Shown piece by piece: positions 56,591-64,000 of a stretch of DNA of 64,000 bases; positions within the stretch are counted from its first letter, which is position 1, and every line of letters starts with the position of its first letter. A program made the position numbers and the translations under genes. Source of the DNA: Myxococcus eversor (lineage in GTDB: Bacteria; Myxococcota; Myxococcia; Myxococcales; Myxococcaceae); assembly GCF_010894455.1 (NCBI RefSeq), contig NZ_JAAIXY010000004.1:62001-126000 (forward strand), read 5' to 3'. A model generated the notes under the pieces. The model was given only the letters and a program-made list of their open reading frames with translations, did no database searches and was not told the origin of the DNA.

Positions 56591-57892
56591 ATGAGGTTCC
56601 TTGCGTGGGTTCTTGTGAGCCTTTGGTCGACCGGATGTGCGACCACTCGGGTGGTCCATCTGGAGCGAGGGAATGGCCAGCGAGTCGTCCACGCATCGGT
56701 CGACGTCGACCCGGTCGAGGTGAGCGAAGAGGAGTTCAGGTCGGCCCTCGCTCGGCTCATCCTCGACATGCGGATGGATGTCTCGTTCCGGGAAGCGGAA
56801 GAGGCGGACGCGCGAGGCTGGGTTCGGTCCAGGCCGCTGCTTGCCTCTTCGAGGGGGCTCGTGGATTCGGGCTCTGGCGAGTCGCCAACGTCGTTGTACC
56901 CACGCGTCTGCCCCGATGCGGACGACTGCTTGACCTTGGTGGGTGGAGCGGGACTGGCGTTCTCGCGCAAGGACCGGACGTTGATGGCGCTCTCGTTCGC
57001 GCTCGACACGGTGTGGGAGAGTGTCGAGGCGGAGGTCGGCAAGACGCTGAACCCGGCGGCGCTCAAGGCGATGGTGACCTCGGCGGCGCTGGCGGTGCTT
57101 CTGACCATCACCCTGCCCGAGCCCATCACCAAGGGCATCGCGGTGGCGCTGACGGCGGCGATGGTGGCCTATCTCGGTGTCATGCCGGTCTGGGAGATAG
57201 GGCGCGGCTTCGTCCAGTTGTGGGATGATTCGGGGACGGCGATGAGCGTCATCGAGCTACAGGACATCGGGCATCGGTTCGGGAGGGTGCTGGGGACGAA
57301 CGGCACGCGTGTCCTGGTGCTGTTGGTCACCGCGGCCCTGGGTGGGAGGAGCGCGATGGCGGCGCAGGGCCCCAGGCTCCCCGGCTTCACACAGGCGGTC
57401 GTTCGGGCTGAGGCCGAAGCGGGATTCCAGCTTGGTGCGGCGATGAGTGGCGGCGTGACCTCCATCGCGCTTCCCGCGGCCGGTGTGCTGAACGTCGCCC
57501 TGGCGCCTGGAGCCGCTGCCGCCTTGGCGATGTACTCGGATGGGCGGTATCCCGGTGACGAGGTGGGGCCCACTCATCACATCTGCACGAACAAGAACCC
57601 GATTTCGGATGTGACAGGGGGGCCTTGGACGCCGATATGCGAGAAGATTTTCAAGAAGGCAGGGATGACGCTTGAGGATGTGTCAAACAAGGTGCGGCTC
57701 AATGGCCACGAAGGGCCTCACCCAGAGCTGTATCACAAGAAGGTCGTGGGTCGGCTGCAGGATGCCGTCGGTCGCTGCAAGACAACCGAGACCTGTCGGG
57801 CGAGGTTGATGGAGGAGCTTGCACGCATTGCCGACGAGCTTCTGACGCAAGGCTCCGAATTGCGAAGCTTCATTGTCAAAGTGGAGAGGTGA
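56591..57892 (+). CDS. Probable SitA-type lipoprotein toxin with C-terminal AHH nuclease domain
   Basis: A 433-residue protein with a type II signal peptide (FLAWVLVSLWSTGC; lipidated Cys16), followed by CATTRVVHLERGNGQ, a leader seen in myxobacterial SitA proteins as I recall them. The middle contains several hydrophobic stretches (about residues 155-200 and 235-310). The C-terminus is a nuclease of the AHH/HNH type: THHICTNKNPISD at 328, then NGHEGPHPELYHKKVVGRL. SitA lipoproteins move between sibling cells by outer-membrane exchange and kill those without the matching immunity protein. ATG 56591 (GGTGGGG upstream) is preferred over ATG 56576 because it gives the shorter signal. The immunity gene starts 1 bp after its stop. 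Assignment to a numbered Sit family needs a search. Confidence 0.78.
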   Translation: MRFLAWVLVSLWSTGCATTRVVHLERGNGQRVVHASVDVDPVEVSEEEFRSALARLILDMRMDVSFREAEEADARGWVRSRPLLASSRGLVDSGSGESPTSLYPRVCPDADDCLTLVGGAGLAFSRKDRTLMALSFALDTVWESVEAEVGKTLNPAALKAMVTSAALAVLLTITLPEPITKGIAVALTAAMVAYLGVMPVWEIGRGFVQLWDDSGTAMSVIELQDIGHRFGRVLGTNGTRVLVLLVTAALGGRSAMAAQGPRLPGFTQAVVRAEAEAGFQLGAAMSGGVTSIALPAAGVLNVALAPGAAAALAMYSDGRYPGDEVGPTHHICTNKNPISDVTGGPWTPICEKIFKKAGMTLEDVSNKVRLNGHEGPHPELYHKKVVGRLQDAVGRCKTTETCRARLMEELARIADELLTQGSELRSFIVKVER

Positions 57893-57893
57893 A

Positions 57894-58487
57894 GTGGAGT
57901 CTCAATTCTATTGGGTTGAAATGGGTGATGTGCCCCAGTGGCTTCTCGAGACGCCGACGCGAGCTTCTGGTGAGTCATTTGACGAGCCCTGGATGTTCGC
58001 GGATGGCCGCGCGCTTCCAGACCCTGGGAGCATCAAGGCCCAGATTTCACATCCCGGTAGAGGGCGTGCGTTTGTTTTTTCTGTCATCGAAAAAGCCCCC
58101 ATCGTCAGCGAAGAGGTCGCGAACGTCTTCAGGTCACTCTCGCCCGACGACGTACAGCTCTTTCCTGTGTCGATAGAGGGACTCGCCGAGCCGTACTTCG
58201 TCGTCAATGCAACCAAAGTGGTTGATGCCATCGACGAGGCACGGTGCCGAGAAGTGCACCACCATGACGAGAGCGACCCCTTCCCTGAATATGCAGGGGA
58301 GTACCGGTGGATCTACGGGTTGAGAATCGATCCCTCGAAGACCGGGGGCGCGCATGTCTTTCGGCTGAAGAAGTTCAAGACCGCGTTCATCGTGTCGGAG
58401 GAAATCAGGAGCGCACTGGAGCAGGTCGGGAACTTGGGTGTGTCGTTCGAGCGTGTGACAGGGCCGAACGAACTGGCCAGGGCATGA
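57894..58487 (+). CDS. Imm11-like immunity protein of the toxin
   Basis: A 197-residue soluble protein without a signal peptide. It has the pattern of the Imm11 (DUF1629) immunity family: IVSEEVANVFRSLSPDDVQLFPVSI, YFVVNATKVVDAIDEA, and at the end FIVSEEIRSALEQVGNLGVSFERV. GTG 57894 is chosen because GGAGAGGTGAA lies directly before it; a TTG at 57873 inside the toxin is in frame but less likely. It begins one base after the toxin stop, so the two are translationally coupled, as expected for toxin-immunity pairs. The DNA is visibly richer in A/T than its flanks, which fits acquisition by transfer. Function is inferred from position and family. Confidence 0.75.
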   Translation: MESQFYWVEMGDVPQWLLETPTRASGESFDEPWMFADGRALPDPGSIKAQISHPGRGRAFVFSVIEKAPIVSEEVANVFRSLSPDDVQLFPVSIEGLAEPYFVVNATKVVDAIDEARCREVHHHDESDPFPEYAGEYRWIYGLRIDPSKTGGAHVFRLKKFKTAFIVSEEIRSALEQVGNLGVSFERVTGPNELARA

Positions 58488-58550
58488 GGCCCCGGAGTCC
58501 TGCTGTACGTGGGTGTGTCCTCGCCGGGGCATGGCTGATAGGAACGCCCC

Positions 58551-59837
58551 ATGAACCACGGACCTCCTCGCCGGGTCGCCATCGTCGCGGCCCTCCGTAC
58601 TCCCTTCGCTCGCAGCAACACCGCGTACGCGCGCCTCTCCAACAAGGACATGCTGACGGACGTCCTGCGCGGCCTCGTCGAGCGCACGGGCCTGGGCGGC
58701 GTCCGGCTGGGTGAGGTGGTGGGCGGCGCGGTGATGAAGCACTCGCGCGACTGGAACCTGGTGCGTGAGTGCACCCTGTCCAGCGGCCTGGACGCCGCCA
58801 CACCCGCCTATGACGTGCAGCAGGCGTGCGGCACCGGCCTGGAGGCCTGCATCCTCGTCGCGAACAAGATCGCCCTCGGGCAGATCGACGCCGGCATCGC
58901 CTGCGGTACCGACACCACGTCGGATGCTCCCGTAGCGGTGAGTCGCCGGATGCAGCGCGCGCTCATGGCCATCAATGGCGCGAAGACACAGGGGGCGAAG
59001 ATCGCGGCGGCCCTGAAGCTGCTCGACCCGCGCGCCTTCGTGCCGGAGATCCCCGTCAACGCCGAGCCTCGCACGGGCATGTCCATGGGGCAGCATGCCC
59101 AGCGCACGTCCGACCGCTACGGCATCTCCCGCGAAGCCCAGGACGCCCTCGCGCTGGCCAGCCATCAGCACCTCGCGCGTGCCTACGATGCGGGCTTCTT
59201 CTCCGACCTGGTGATGCCGTACCAAGGCCTCGCGCGAGACAACAACCTGCGGCCGGACACCACCCTGGAGAAGATGGCGAAGCTGCCGGGCGCCTTCGAC
59301 CGCGAGAAGGGCACCATCACCGCGGCCAACTCCTCTCCGCTCACCGATGGAGCCTCCGCCGTGCTGCTCGCGAGCGAGGAGTGGGCGCGTGCTCGCAGCC
59401 TGCCCGTGCTCGCGTACCTGACGGCAGGCGAAGCGGCCGCCGTGGACTTCGTCGACGAGCGCGAGGGCCTGCTGATGGGTGGCGCGTACGCCGTCCCACG
59501 TATGCTCCAGAAGCGCGGGCTCGCGCTGAAGGACTTCGACTACTACGAGATTCACGAGGCCTTCGCCTCCGTGGTGCTGTGCACGCTGGCCGCCTGGGAG
59601 TCGGACGCCTTCTGCCGCGAGCGCCTCGGGCTCTCGGGAGCCTTGGGCGCCATCGACCGTGCACGGCTCAACGTGAAGGGCAGCTCCATCGCAGCCGGAC
59701 ACCCCTTCGCCGCCACGGGCGGTCGCATCGTGGGTACGCTGGCCAAGGCGCTGTCCGAGGCGGGCTCCGGCAAGAAGGGCCTCATCTCCATCTGCGCGGC
59801 GGGCGGTCAGGCCGTCACCGCCATCCTCGAATCCTAG
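58551..59837 (+). CDS. Acetyl-CoA C-acetyltransferase (thiolase)
   Basis: A 428-residue thiolase. Catalytic Cys93 in QQACGTGLEA, His384 in AGHPFAATGGR and second Cys415 in SICAAGGQAV are all intact, with EIHEAFASVV (NEAF-type) before them. Residues 37-60 and the extra loop near 130-170 match the longer FadI-like class rather than the 390-residue PhaA/AtoB class. It could act in fatty-acid beta-oxidation or in condensation. It lies 14 bp before the FabG gene, and thiolase-HMwFabG pairs are common in actinobacteria and myxobacteria. Confidence 0.93.
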   Translation: MNHGPPRRVAIVAALRTPFARSNTAYARLSNKDMLTDVLRGLVERTGLGGVRLGEVVGGAVMKHSRDWNLVRECTLSSGLDAATPAYDVQQACGTGLEACILVANKIALGQIDAGIACGTDTTSDAPVAVSRRMQRALMAINGAKTQGAKIAAALKLLDPRAFVPEIPVNAEPRTGMSMGQHAQRTSDRYGISREAQDALALASHQHLARAYDAGFFSDLVMPYQGLARDNNLRPDTTLEKMAKLPGAFDREKGTITAANSSPLTDGASAVLLASEEWARARSLPVLAYLTAGEAAAVDFVDEREGLLMGGAYAVPRMLQKRGLALKDFDYYEIHEAFASVVLCTLAAWESDAFCRERLGLSGALGAIDRARLNVKGSSIAAGHPFAATGGRIVGTLAKALSEAGSGKKGLISICAAGGQAVTAILES

Positions 59838-59851
59838 GGAGCGACGACCTC

Positions 59852-61210
59852 ATGGCCGACACGTTGATGACGCTGGCGAACAACCCGATGACGGGAGGGC
59901 TCGTGCGGGCGCTGGGGCTGCCGACTCCGCCACCGCTGGCACGGGCGAAGGAAGGCTGGGTGGCGCAGCCCTTCGTGGACCGCGTGGTGCTGTTGGGCGC
60001 GGCGCCCGGCGGCTTCGCGACGGAGGCCGCTCGGGGTGTGCTCGCGGGCGCGGGCGCGCGGGTGCTGGACGCGTTGCCGGGAGAGGAGGACCGTCGCGTG
60101 GATGTGGCGCTCTTCGACGCCACGGGGCTCGCCACTCCGGCAGATGCTCGCGCCCTCTACGACTTCTTCCATCCGCTGGTCCCCCGACTGGCTCGCAACG
60201 CACGAGTCCTCGTGCTCGTGGGGATTCCCGAGGAGGCCAAGGGGCCCGCGGCGGCCGCCGTGGCGCGCGGGGCGGAGGGCTTCGTGCGCAGCCTCGGCAA
60301 GGAGGTGGGGCGGCGCGGTGCCACGGCCAACCTCGTGTACGTCGCGCGTGGCGCGGAGGACCGGCTCGCTGGCCCCGTGCGTTTCTTCTGCGGCGTCCAG
60401 GCCACCTATGTCTCCGGGCAGGCGGCGCGTGTGACGTCCACGGTGCGTCCCTTGGCCTCGGCGCCCATGGTCGCCGCGCTGAAGGGCAAGGTGGCGCTGG
60501 TGACGGGCGCCGCGCGTGGCATCGGCGCGGCCACGGCGGAGCGCCTCGCCCAGGAAGGCGCGCAGGTGGTGCTCCTGGATGTGCCCGCGCTCCAGGACGC
60601 GCTGGATGCCACGGCCAAACGCGTGGGGGGCGAGGCCCTGGCGCTCGACATCACGGCCCCCGATGCCCCCGCGCGTCTCGTGGCGGAGTTGCAAGGGCGC
60701 CATGGTGGCGTGGACGTGGTGGTGCACAACGCGGGCATCACCCGAGACCGTACCCTCGCCAAGATGACGCCCGAGGCGTGGGACCAGGTGCTGTCCGTCA
60801 ACCTCGCCGCCATCATCGCCGCGGACGAAGCGTTGCTCGCCTCCGGTGCGCTGCGGGACGAGGGCCGCCTCGTGTACCTCTCCTCCATCAGCGGTGTGTC
60901 GGGCAACTTCGGACAGGCGAACTACGCCGCCACCAAGGCCGCGCTCATCGGCTACGTGGCCGCGCTCGCTCCGACGGTTTCCTCGCGTGGCATCTGCGCC
61001 AACGCGGTGGCGCCGGGCTTCATCGAGACGGCGATGGTGGCCAAGATGCCTCTCATGACGCGCGAGGTGGGCCGGCGGCTCAACTCCCTGTCACAGGGCG
61101 GCCAGCCGCGCGACGTGGCCGAGCTCGTCACCTTCTTCGCCAGCCCCGGCGCCTACGGTGTGACGGGCAACACCGTGCGCGTCTGCGGCCAAGGCCTCAT
61201 CGGCGCCTGA
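59852..61210 (+). CDS. High-molecular-weight FabG-type 3-oxoacyl reductase
   Basis: A 452-residue short-chain dehydrogenase. Residues 1-205 form a degenerate Rossmann domain without the usual NAD loop, as in mycobacterial FabG4. The active domain from about 210 has VTGAARGIGAATAERL, HNAGITRD, and the triad Ser (YLSSISGVSG), Tyr358 and Lys362 (NYAATKAAL). ATG 59852 follows AGGGAG. Reduces 3-oxoacyl-CoA or -ACP, probably with NADH as in FabG4. Together with the thiolase it could build or degrade acyl chains; no dehydratase is adjacent here. Confidence 0.92.
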   Translation: MADTLMTLANNPMTGGLVRALGLPTPPPLARAKEGWVAQPFVDRVVLLGAAPGGFATEAARGVLAGAGARVLDALPGEEDRRVDVALFDATGLATPADARALYDFFHPLVPRLARNARVLVLVGIPEEAKGPAAAAVARGAEGFVRSLGKEVGRRGATANLVYVARGAEDRLAGPVRFFCGVQATYVSGQAARVTSTVRPLASAPMVAALKGKVALVTGAARGIGAATAERLAQEGAQVVLLDVPALQDALDATAKRVGGEALALDITAPDAPARLVAELQGRHGGVDVVVHNAGITRDRTLAKMTPEAWDQVLSVNLAAIIAADEALLASGALRDEGRLVYLSSISGVSGNFGQANYAATKAALIGYVAALAPTVSSRGICANAVAPGFIETAMVAKMPLMTREVGRRLNSLSQGGQPRDVAELVTFFASPGAYGVTGNTVRVCGQGLIGA

Positions 61211-61557
61211 GCGGTTCGGGCCTGCTCGGCCGTCACCGAGCAGGCCCGCTCATTCACGAACGGGCGAGCGAACCCCGATGTTTCAGGAGCCTCCACCTGG
61301 AGGGTCAGCTCCTCGCGGACCTTGTAGCCGTTCATCTGGTGCGCGGGGCCCTTCCACGTCAACTCGGACCAGGCGCGCCCGGACGTACGATAGGCGCGGA
61401 CGCGCAGCCGATTGACACCACTCTCGGGCTCGGATGCATGCGTGTAGTACCAGTCTTCCATCGTCCCTTCGAAGTACAGCCAGCCGCCTGCCCGCTCGAC
61501 CTTTCGTCGACGGAGCAGGAGGTCGTCCACGGCGCTCTTGAGTTCCACCTCATGCAT
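61153..61557 (-). pseudogene. Truncated CYTH-domain gene remnant
   Basis: The reading frame starts with the CYTH signature ExExK (MHEVELKSAVDD), then GGWLYFEGTMEDWYYTH, NRLRVRAYRTSGRAWSELTWKG and the motif KVREELTLQVE, the first half of a CYTH fold (class IV adenylyl cyclase/thiamine triphosphatase family). After about residue 90 the sequence loses family character (ERACSVTAEQAR), runs through the hairpin after FabG and overlaps that gene by 58 bp. The second half of the domain is missing. Likely a gene whose 3' end was lost, or a very short paralogue. No ribosome site is obvious. Confidence 0.55.
61218..61247. terminator. Hairpin after the FabG gene
   Basis: GGGCCTGCTCGG (61218-61229) and CCGAGCAGGCCC (61236-61247) are perfect complements around a 6-nt loop, starting 8 bp after the FabG stop. 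No T-run follows on either strand, so it could be a transcription or mRNA-stability end. Confidence 0.6.
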
Positions 61558-61847
61558 GGCTCGATAGATTCGTCGTGTCGCTGAGTGCCGCATGTGATGG
61601 GGATGAGAGCGGCCTCATGTGACGTCGAGGTGACACGTCTGCTCATGACAGAGCAAGGGAATGAACGCTCCGCGCTGGGTCGTCTCGGATTGCAAGCCCT
61701 CTCATAGATGAACGCGTGATGAGAACTCTCTCAGTGGAGCCTGGGCTCGCGGACAGGACACTCCCGCATCAGGCATGACCTCGCATGTCCTCTCGCGCCA
61801 CCGAGCACTGGAGCCTGCTGGGCGCAGGGGGACGAGAGGGTGGTCGG

Positions 61848-63398
61848 ATGCCGCGCACGTCTGTAGATGCCGCTCAGGTCAATGGGTGGCCCTGGGTCTT
61901 GATGGTGTCGCTGGGGCTCATGCTCGTGCGGCTCGTCTACGCGGGGCAGGTGGAGCTGGCGCCCCAGGAGGCGTACTACTGGCAATACGCCCGGCACCTG
62001 GACCTGTCGTACCTGGACCACCCCCCGATGTGCGCCTGGTGGATGGCTTTGTCCTCCCGCCTGCTGGGGGAGTCCGAGCTCGCCTTGCGCCTGCCCGCCC
62101 TCCTTTCATCCGCCGGGTTGACCTGCGTCTTGTATTCACTCGGCGCCCGCTTGTACTCGCCGATGGTAGGCCTGCTGACGGCCCTCGCCGCGAACGCCAC
62201 GGTCCTCTTCGGGCTGGGCGCGGTGGTGATGACACCGGACGTTCCGCTGGTCCTGTTCTGGGCCGCGGCGCTGCGCGTGCTTTGCGAACTGGTGCTGCCC
62301 GACGGCCGTGGCCCTGGCCGCTTCGCCTGGCGCTGGTACCTGCTCGGTGCGTTCTGCGGGCTGGCCCTGCTGTCGAAGTACACCGCCGGCTTGTTGCCGC
62401 TCCAGGTCCTGGCGACGGCGCTGGTGACGAAGCGGGGCCGAGCGGCCCTGGGCACGCCCCATCCCTATCTCGCGTGCCTGCTCGCGGTGGTCGTGTTCTC
62501 GCCGGTGCTCATCTGGAACCAGTCACACGACTGGGCGTCGTTCGCCTTCCAGACCACCGGCCGCGCCCGGACGGTGGATGGCTTTCGGGGCTATCTGGTC
62601 GGCCGCTACGTGGGCCTGCAGGCGGTGGCGGTGGGACCACTGCTCTACCTGGCGCTGTTGCTGACGGCGGGCGTCCTCGTGCGGCAGGCCTGGCGAGGGG
62701 ACGCGCGGGCGCGGCTGCTGGCGATCTCCAGCGTTCCAGGCCTCCTGGTGTTCACGCTGGTGAGCCCCCTGCACTGGGTGAAGATGAACTGGGTGGCCCC
62801 CACCTACCTCGGGCTCATGGTGGCGGCGGCCGCGGGAGCGTGGGCACTCCGCGAGCGCCGCTTCGTGCGAGGCTACGCGGCGGTGAGCATGGCCCTGGGC
62901 GCCGTGTTGATGGTGGGCATGTATCTGATGCCCCTGTGCCCCTGGATTCCCTTTCGCGAGCGCGACAACCTGGTGAGCGGCTGGCGCGAACTGGCGGATG
63001 CAGTGCAACAGCACCGGATGGCCGCGGGCACCTCCGCCCCCATGGTGGTGGGGTGGGGTTACAAGACGGCGAGTGAGCTGGCGTACTACCTCCCGGACCA
63101 TCCGGAGACACAGTCCGACTCCGCCCTGGGCGGAGAGGGATTGGCCTATGACTTCTGGATGGACAGGGTGCATCCCGGCGTGGATGCCATCATCGTCGTG
63201 GACGCGCGCCAGCCCTTGAAGGACTCCGCCACTCGCCTGGACAAACATTGCGAGTCGGTGCGCGAGCTGCCTCCCGTGACGGTGCATCGCGGCTCGCGGA
63301 CAGTGACGAGCTTCAAGCTGTGGTACTGCCATCGCTGGCAGGGGCGGCCGCTGGTGGCGGTCCGGACGCCTGTCCCTGGCTCGGAAGGCGGAAGATGA
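61848..63398 (+). CDS. GT39-type membrane glycosyltransferase
   Basis: A polytopic membrane protein of 516 residues with about 11-12 helices, typical of family 39 (ArnT/PMT-like) glycosyltransferases that use polyprenyl-phosphate sugars. The first loop has LAPQEAYYWQYARHLDLSYLDHPPMCAWWMA, where the acidic and YDHPP-type residues are the family's catalytic/metal region. A C-terminal soluble part of about 130 residues follows. ATG 61848 is preferred, since GAGAGGG lies just before it; ATG 61785 is possible. The 250 bp before it hold no gene. The 3' end overlaps the convergent kinase gene by 86 bp. Substrate unknown: lipid A, protein or polysaccharide. Confidence 0.85.
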   Translation: MPRTSVDAAQVNGWPWVLMVSLGLMLVRLVYAGQVELAPQEAYYWQYARHLDLSYLDHPPMCAWWMALSSRLLGESELALRLPALLSSAGLTCVLYSLGARLYSPMVGLLTALAANATVLFGLGAVVMTPDVPLVLFWAAALRVLCELVLPDGRGPGRFAWRWYLLGAFCGLALLSKYTAGLLPLQVLATALVTKRGRAALGTPHPYLACLLAVVVFSPVLIWNQSHDWASFAFQTTGRARTVDGFRGYLVGRYVGLQAVAVGPLLYLALLLTAGVLVRQAWRGDARARLLAISSVPGLLVFTLVSPLHWVKMNWVAPTYLGLMVAAAAGAWALRERRFVRGYAAVSMALGAVLMVGMYLMPLCPWIPFRERDNLVSGWRELADAVQQHRMAAGTSAPMVVGWGYKTASELAYYLPDHPETQSDSALGGEGLAYDFWMDRVHPGVDAIIVVDARQPLKDSATRLDKHCESVRELPPVTVHRGSRTVTSFKLWYCHRWQGRPLVAVRTPVPGSEGGR

Positions 63399-64000
63399 AG
63401 CGGCTCTCATCGTCGCTTCGCTCGTAGCCCAGCGTGCCGCCGTGTGCCTCGGCGATGGTGCGCGACAGCGCGAGCCCCAGTCCTGTCCCCTTGCTGGTGC
63501 GGGACGCGTCCGCGCGGGCGAAGCGCTGGAAGAGGCGGGACTGGAAGGCCGAGTCCACACCCGCGCCGTCGTCGACCACGGTGAGCTGGACACCAGTGCC
63601 CGTGGCGTGGACCTCCACCCGGATGTGCTGCCGGGCGTGGCGGCGCGCGTTGGAGAGCAGGTTGTCCAGCACGTGGGTCAGCAGGATGGGGCTGCCCTGG
63701 GTGGGCGCGGGGCCCCCGAGCAACTCCAGCGTCAGGCCCTGGGACTGGACCGCCAGGTATTGCCTCGTGCGCTGGAGCGCGCTGTCCGCCAGGACGTACA
63801 GGTCCACGGGCTCCACCGTCATGACCCGTGCGCCGGCATCGGCGCGCGCCAGTTGCAACAGCTCGTCGACGAGGTGCGCGAGCCGCTGGGTCTCATCGAG
63901 CACGATGGCCAGCACCCGGCGGTACTCGTCCGGAGTCCTGTCCCGTCGCAGGGTGACCTCCGTCTCGCCCATGATGACGGTGAGCGGGGTGCGCAGCTCG
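63313..64000 (-). CDS. Sensor histidine kinase, C-terminal part, cut by window edge
   Basis: The kinase core only; the N-terminal sensor lies beyond the window. The dimerisation helix begins at the edge with ELRTPLTVIMGET, so the phospho-accepting His is just outside. Then come LAHLVDELLQLARAD, the N box LDNLLSNARRHA, G1 VDDGAGV, F box and G2 GTGLGLAL, typical of the HATPase domain. The tail is Pro/Ala-rich (PPPAAAPASDG). A response regulator is probably upstream on the same strand but not visible. The frame ends 86 bp inside the convergent glycosyltransferase gene. Confidence 0.9.
   Translation of the reverse strand, partial: ELRTPLTVIMGETEVTLRRDRTPDEYRRVLAIVLDETQRLAHLVDELLQLARADAGARVMTVEPVDLYVLADSALQRTRQYLAVQSQGLTLELLGGPAPTQGSPILLTHVLDNLLSNARRHARQHIRVEVHATGTGVQLTVVDDGAGVDSAFQSRLFQRFARADASRTSKGTGLGLALSRTIAEAHGGTLGYERSDDESRFIFRLPSQGQASGPPPAAAPASDGSTTA

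Noticed and set aside
58134..59702. A 522-codon minus-strand frame opposite the thiolase
   Set aside because: Antisense of a gene with all catalytic residues. No ribosome site or domain.

Overview
The window is very GC-rich, densely packed bacterial DNA with third-position G/C bias. Many features point to a myxobacterium of the Myxococcaceae: three Ser/Thr protein kinase genes (two with unusual architectures), an FHA-domain sigma-54 activator, a lipoprotein toxin/immunity pair of SitA type, tandem small 'KQSLYFPE' proteins, and many lipoproteins. No insertion sequence, prophage or CRISPR array is visible. Species cannot be fixed from the sequence alone.

Layout. 0-10.2 kb: the 3' part of a SAM methyltransferase, a small exported protein, a transmembrane Ser/Thr kinase, a lipoprotein, a divergent ChaN-like protein, and a TonB-dependent receptor translationally coupled to a lipoprotein that carries a 5'-nucleotidase C-terminal domain. 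10.2-11.1 kb: two tandem small paralogues with their own sigma70-type promoter and, next to them, a structured RNA candidate with its own promoter and terminator. 11.1-20.8 kb: a housekeeping run tilS-ftsH-folP-glmM-pdxJ-acpS-nnr-tsaE, covering tRNA modification, membrane proteolysis, folate, peptidoglycan precursor, vitamin B6, ACP activation, NAD(P)H repair and t6A synthesis. 20.8-26.8 kb: an unknown protein, a class II glutamine amidotransferase, and hutU-lipoprotein-hutI for histidine breakdown. 26.9-36.7 kb: a BON-domain protein, an FdhF/YdeP-like molybdoenzyme, a 1,017-residue repeat protein, a beta-CASP metallo-beta-lactamase-fold protein, and an FHA/sigma-54 regulator. 36.7-42.1 kb: two Ser/Thr kinases, one fused to an AAA/TPR module. 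42.3-52.3 kb: a small HTH regulator, a MutT-like Nudix enzyme, a lipoprotein, a second ftsH, a small protein resembling free-standing sigma70 region 1.1, grpE, an HtrA-like protease, a PilZ protein, glutamate dehydrogenase and tRNA-Thr(CGU). 52.3-58.5 kb: an accessory island with an orphan fragment of a toxin leader, a large secreted protein combining c-type heme motifs with a VWD domain, and a probable SitA-type lipoprotein toxin with an AHH nuclease domain plus Imm11-like immunity protein. 58.5-64 kb: a thiolase and high-molecular-weight FabG pair, a CYTH gene remnant, a GT39-type glycosyltransferase and the 3' part of a sensor kinase cut by the window edge.

The most interesting items are the promoter-and-terminator-bounded RNA at about 10.84-11.04 kb, the SitA/immunity cassette with a second orphan leader about 4 kb away, the heme/VWD fusion protein, and the stand-alone sigma region 1.1-like protein before grpE. 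All functional calls come from reading motifs. No database search was run.
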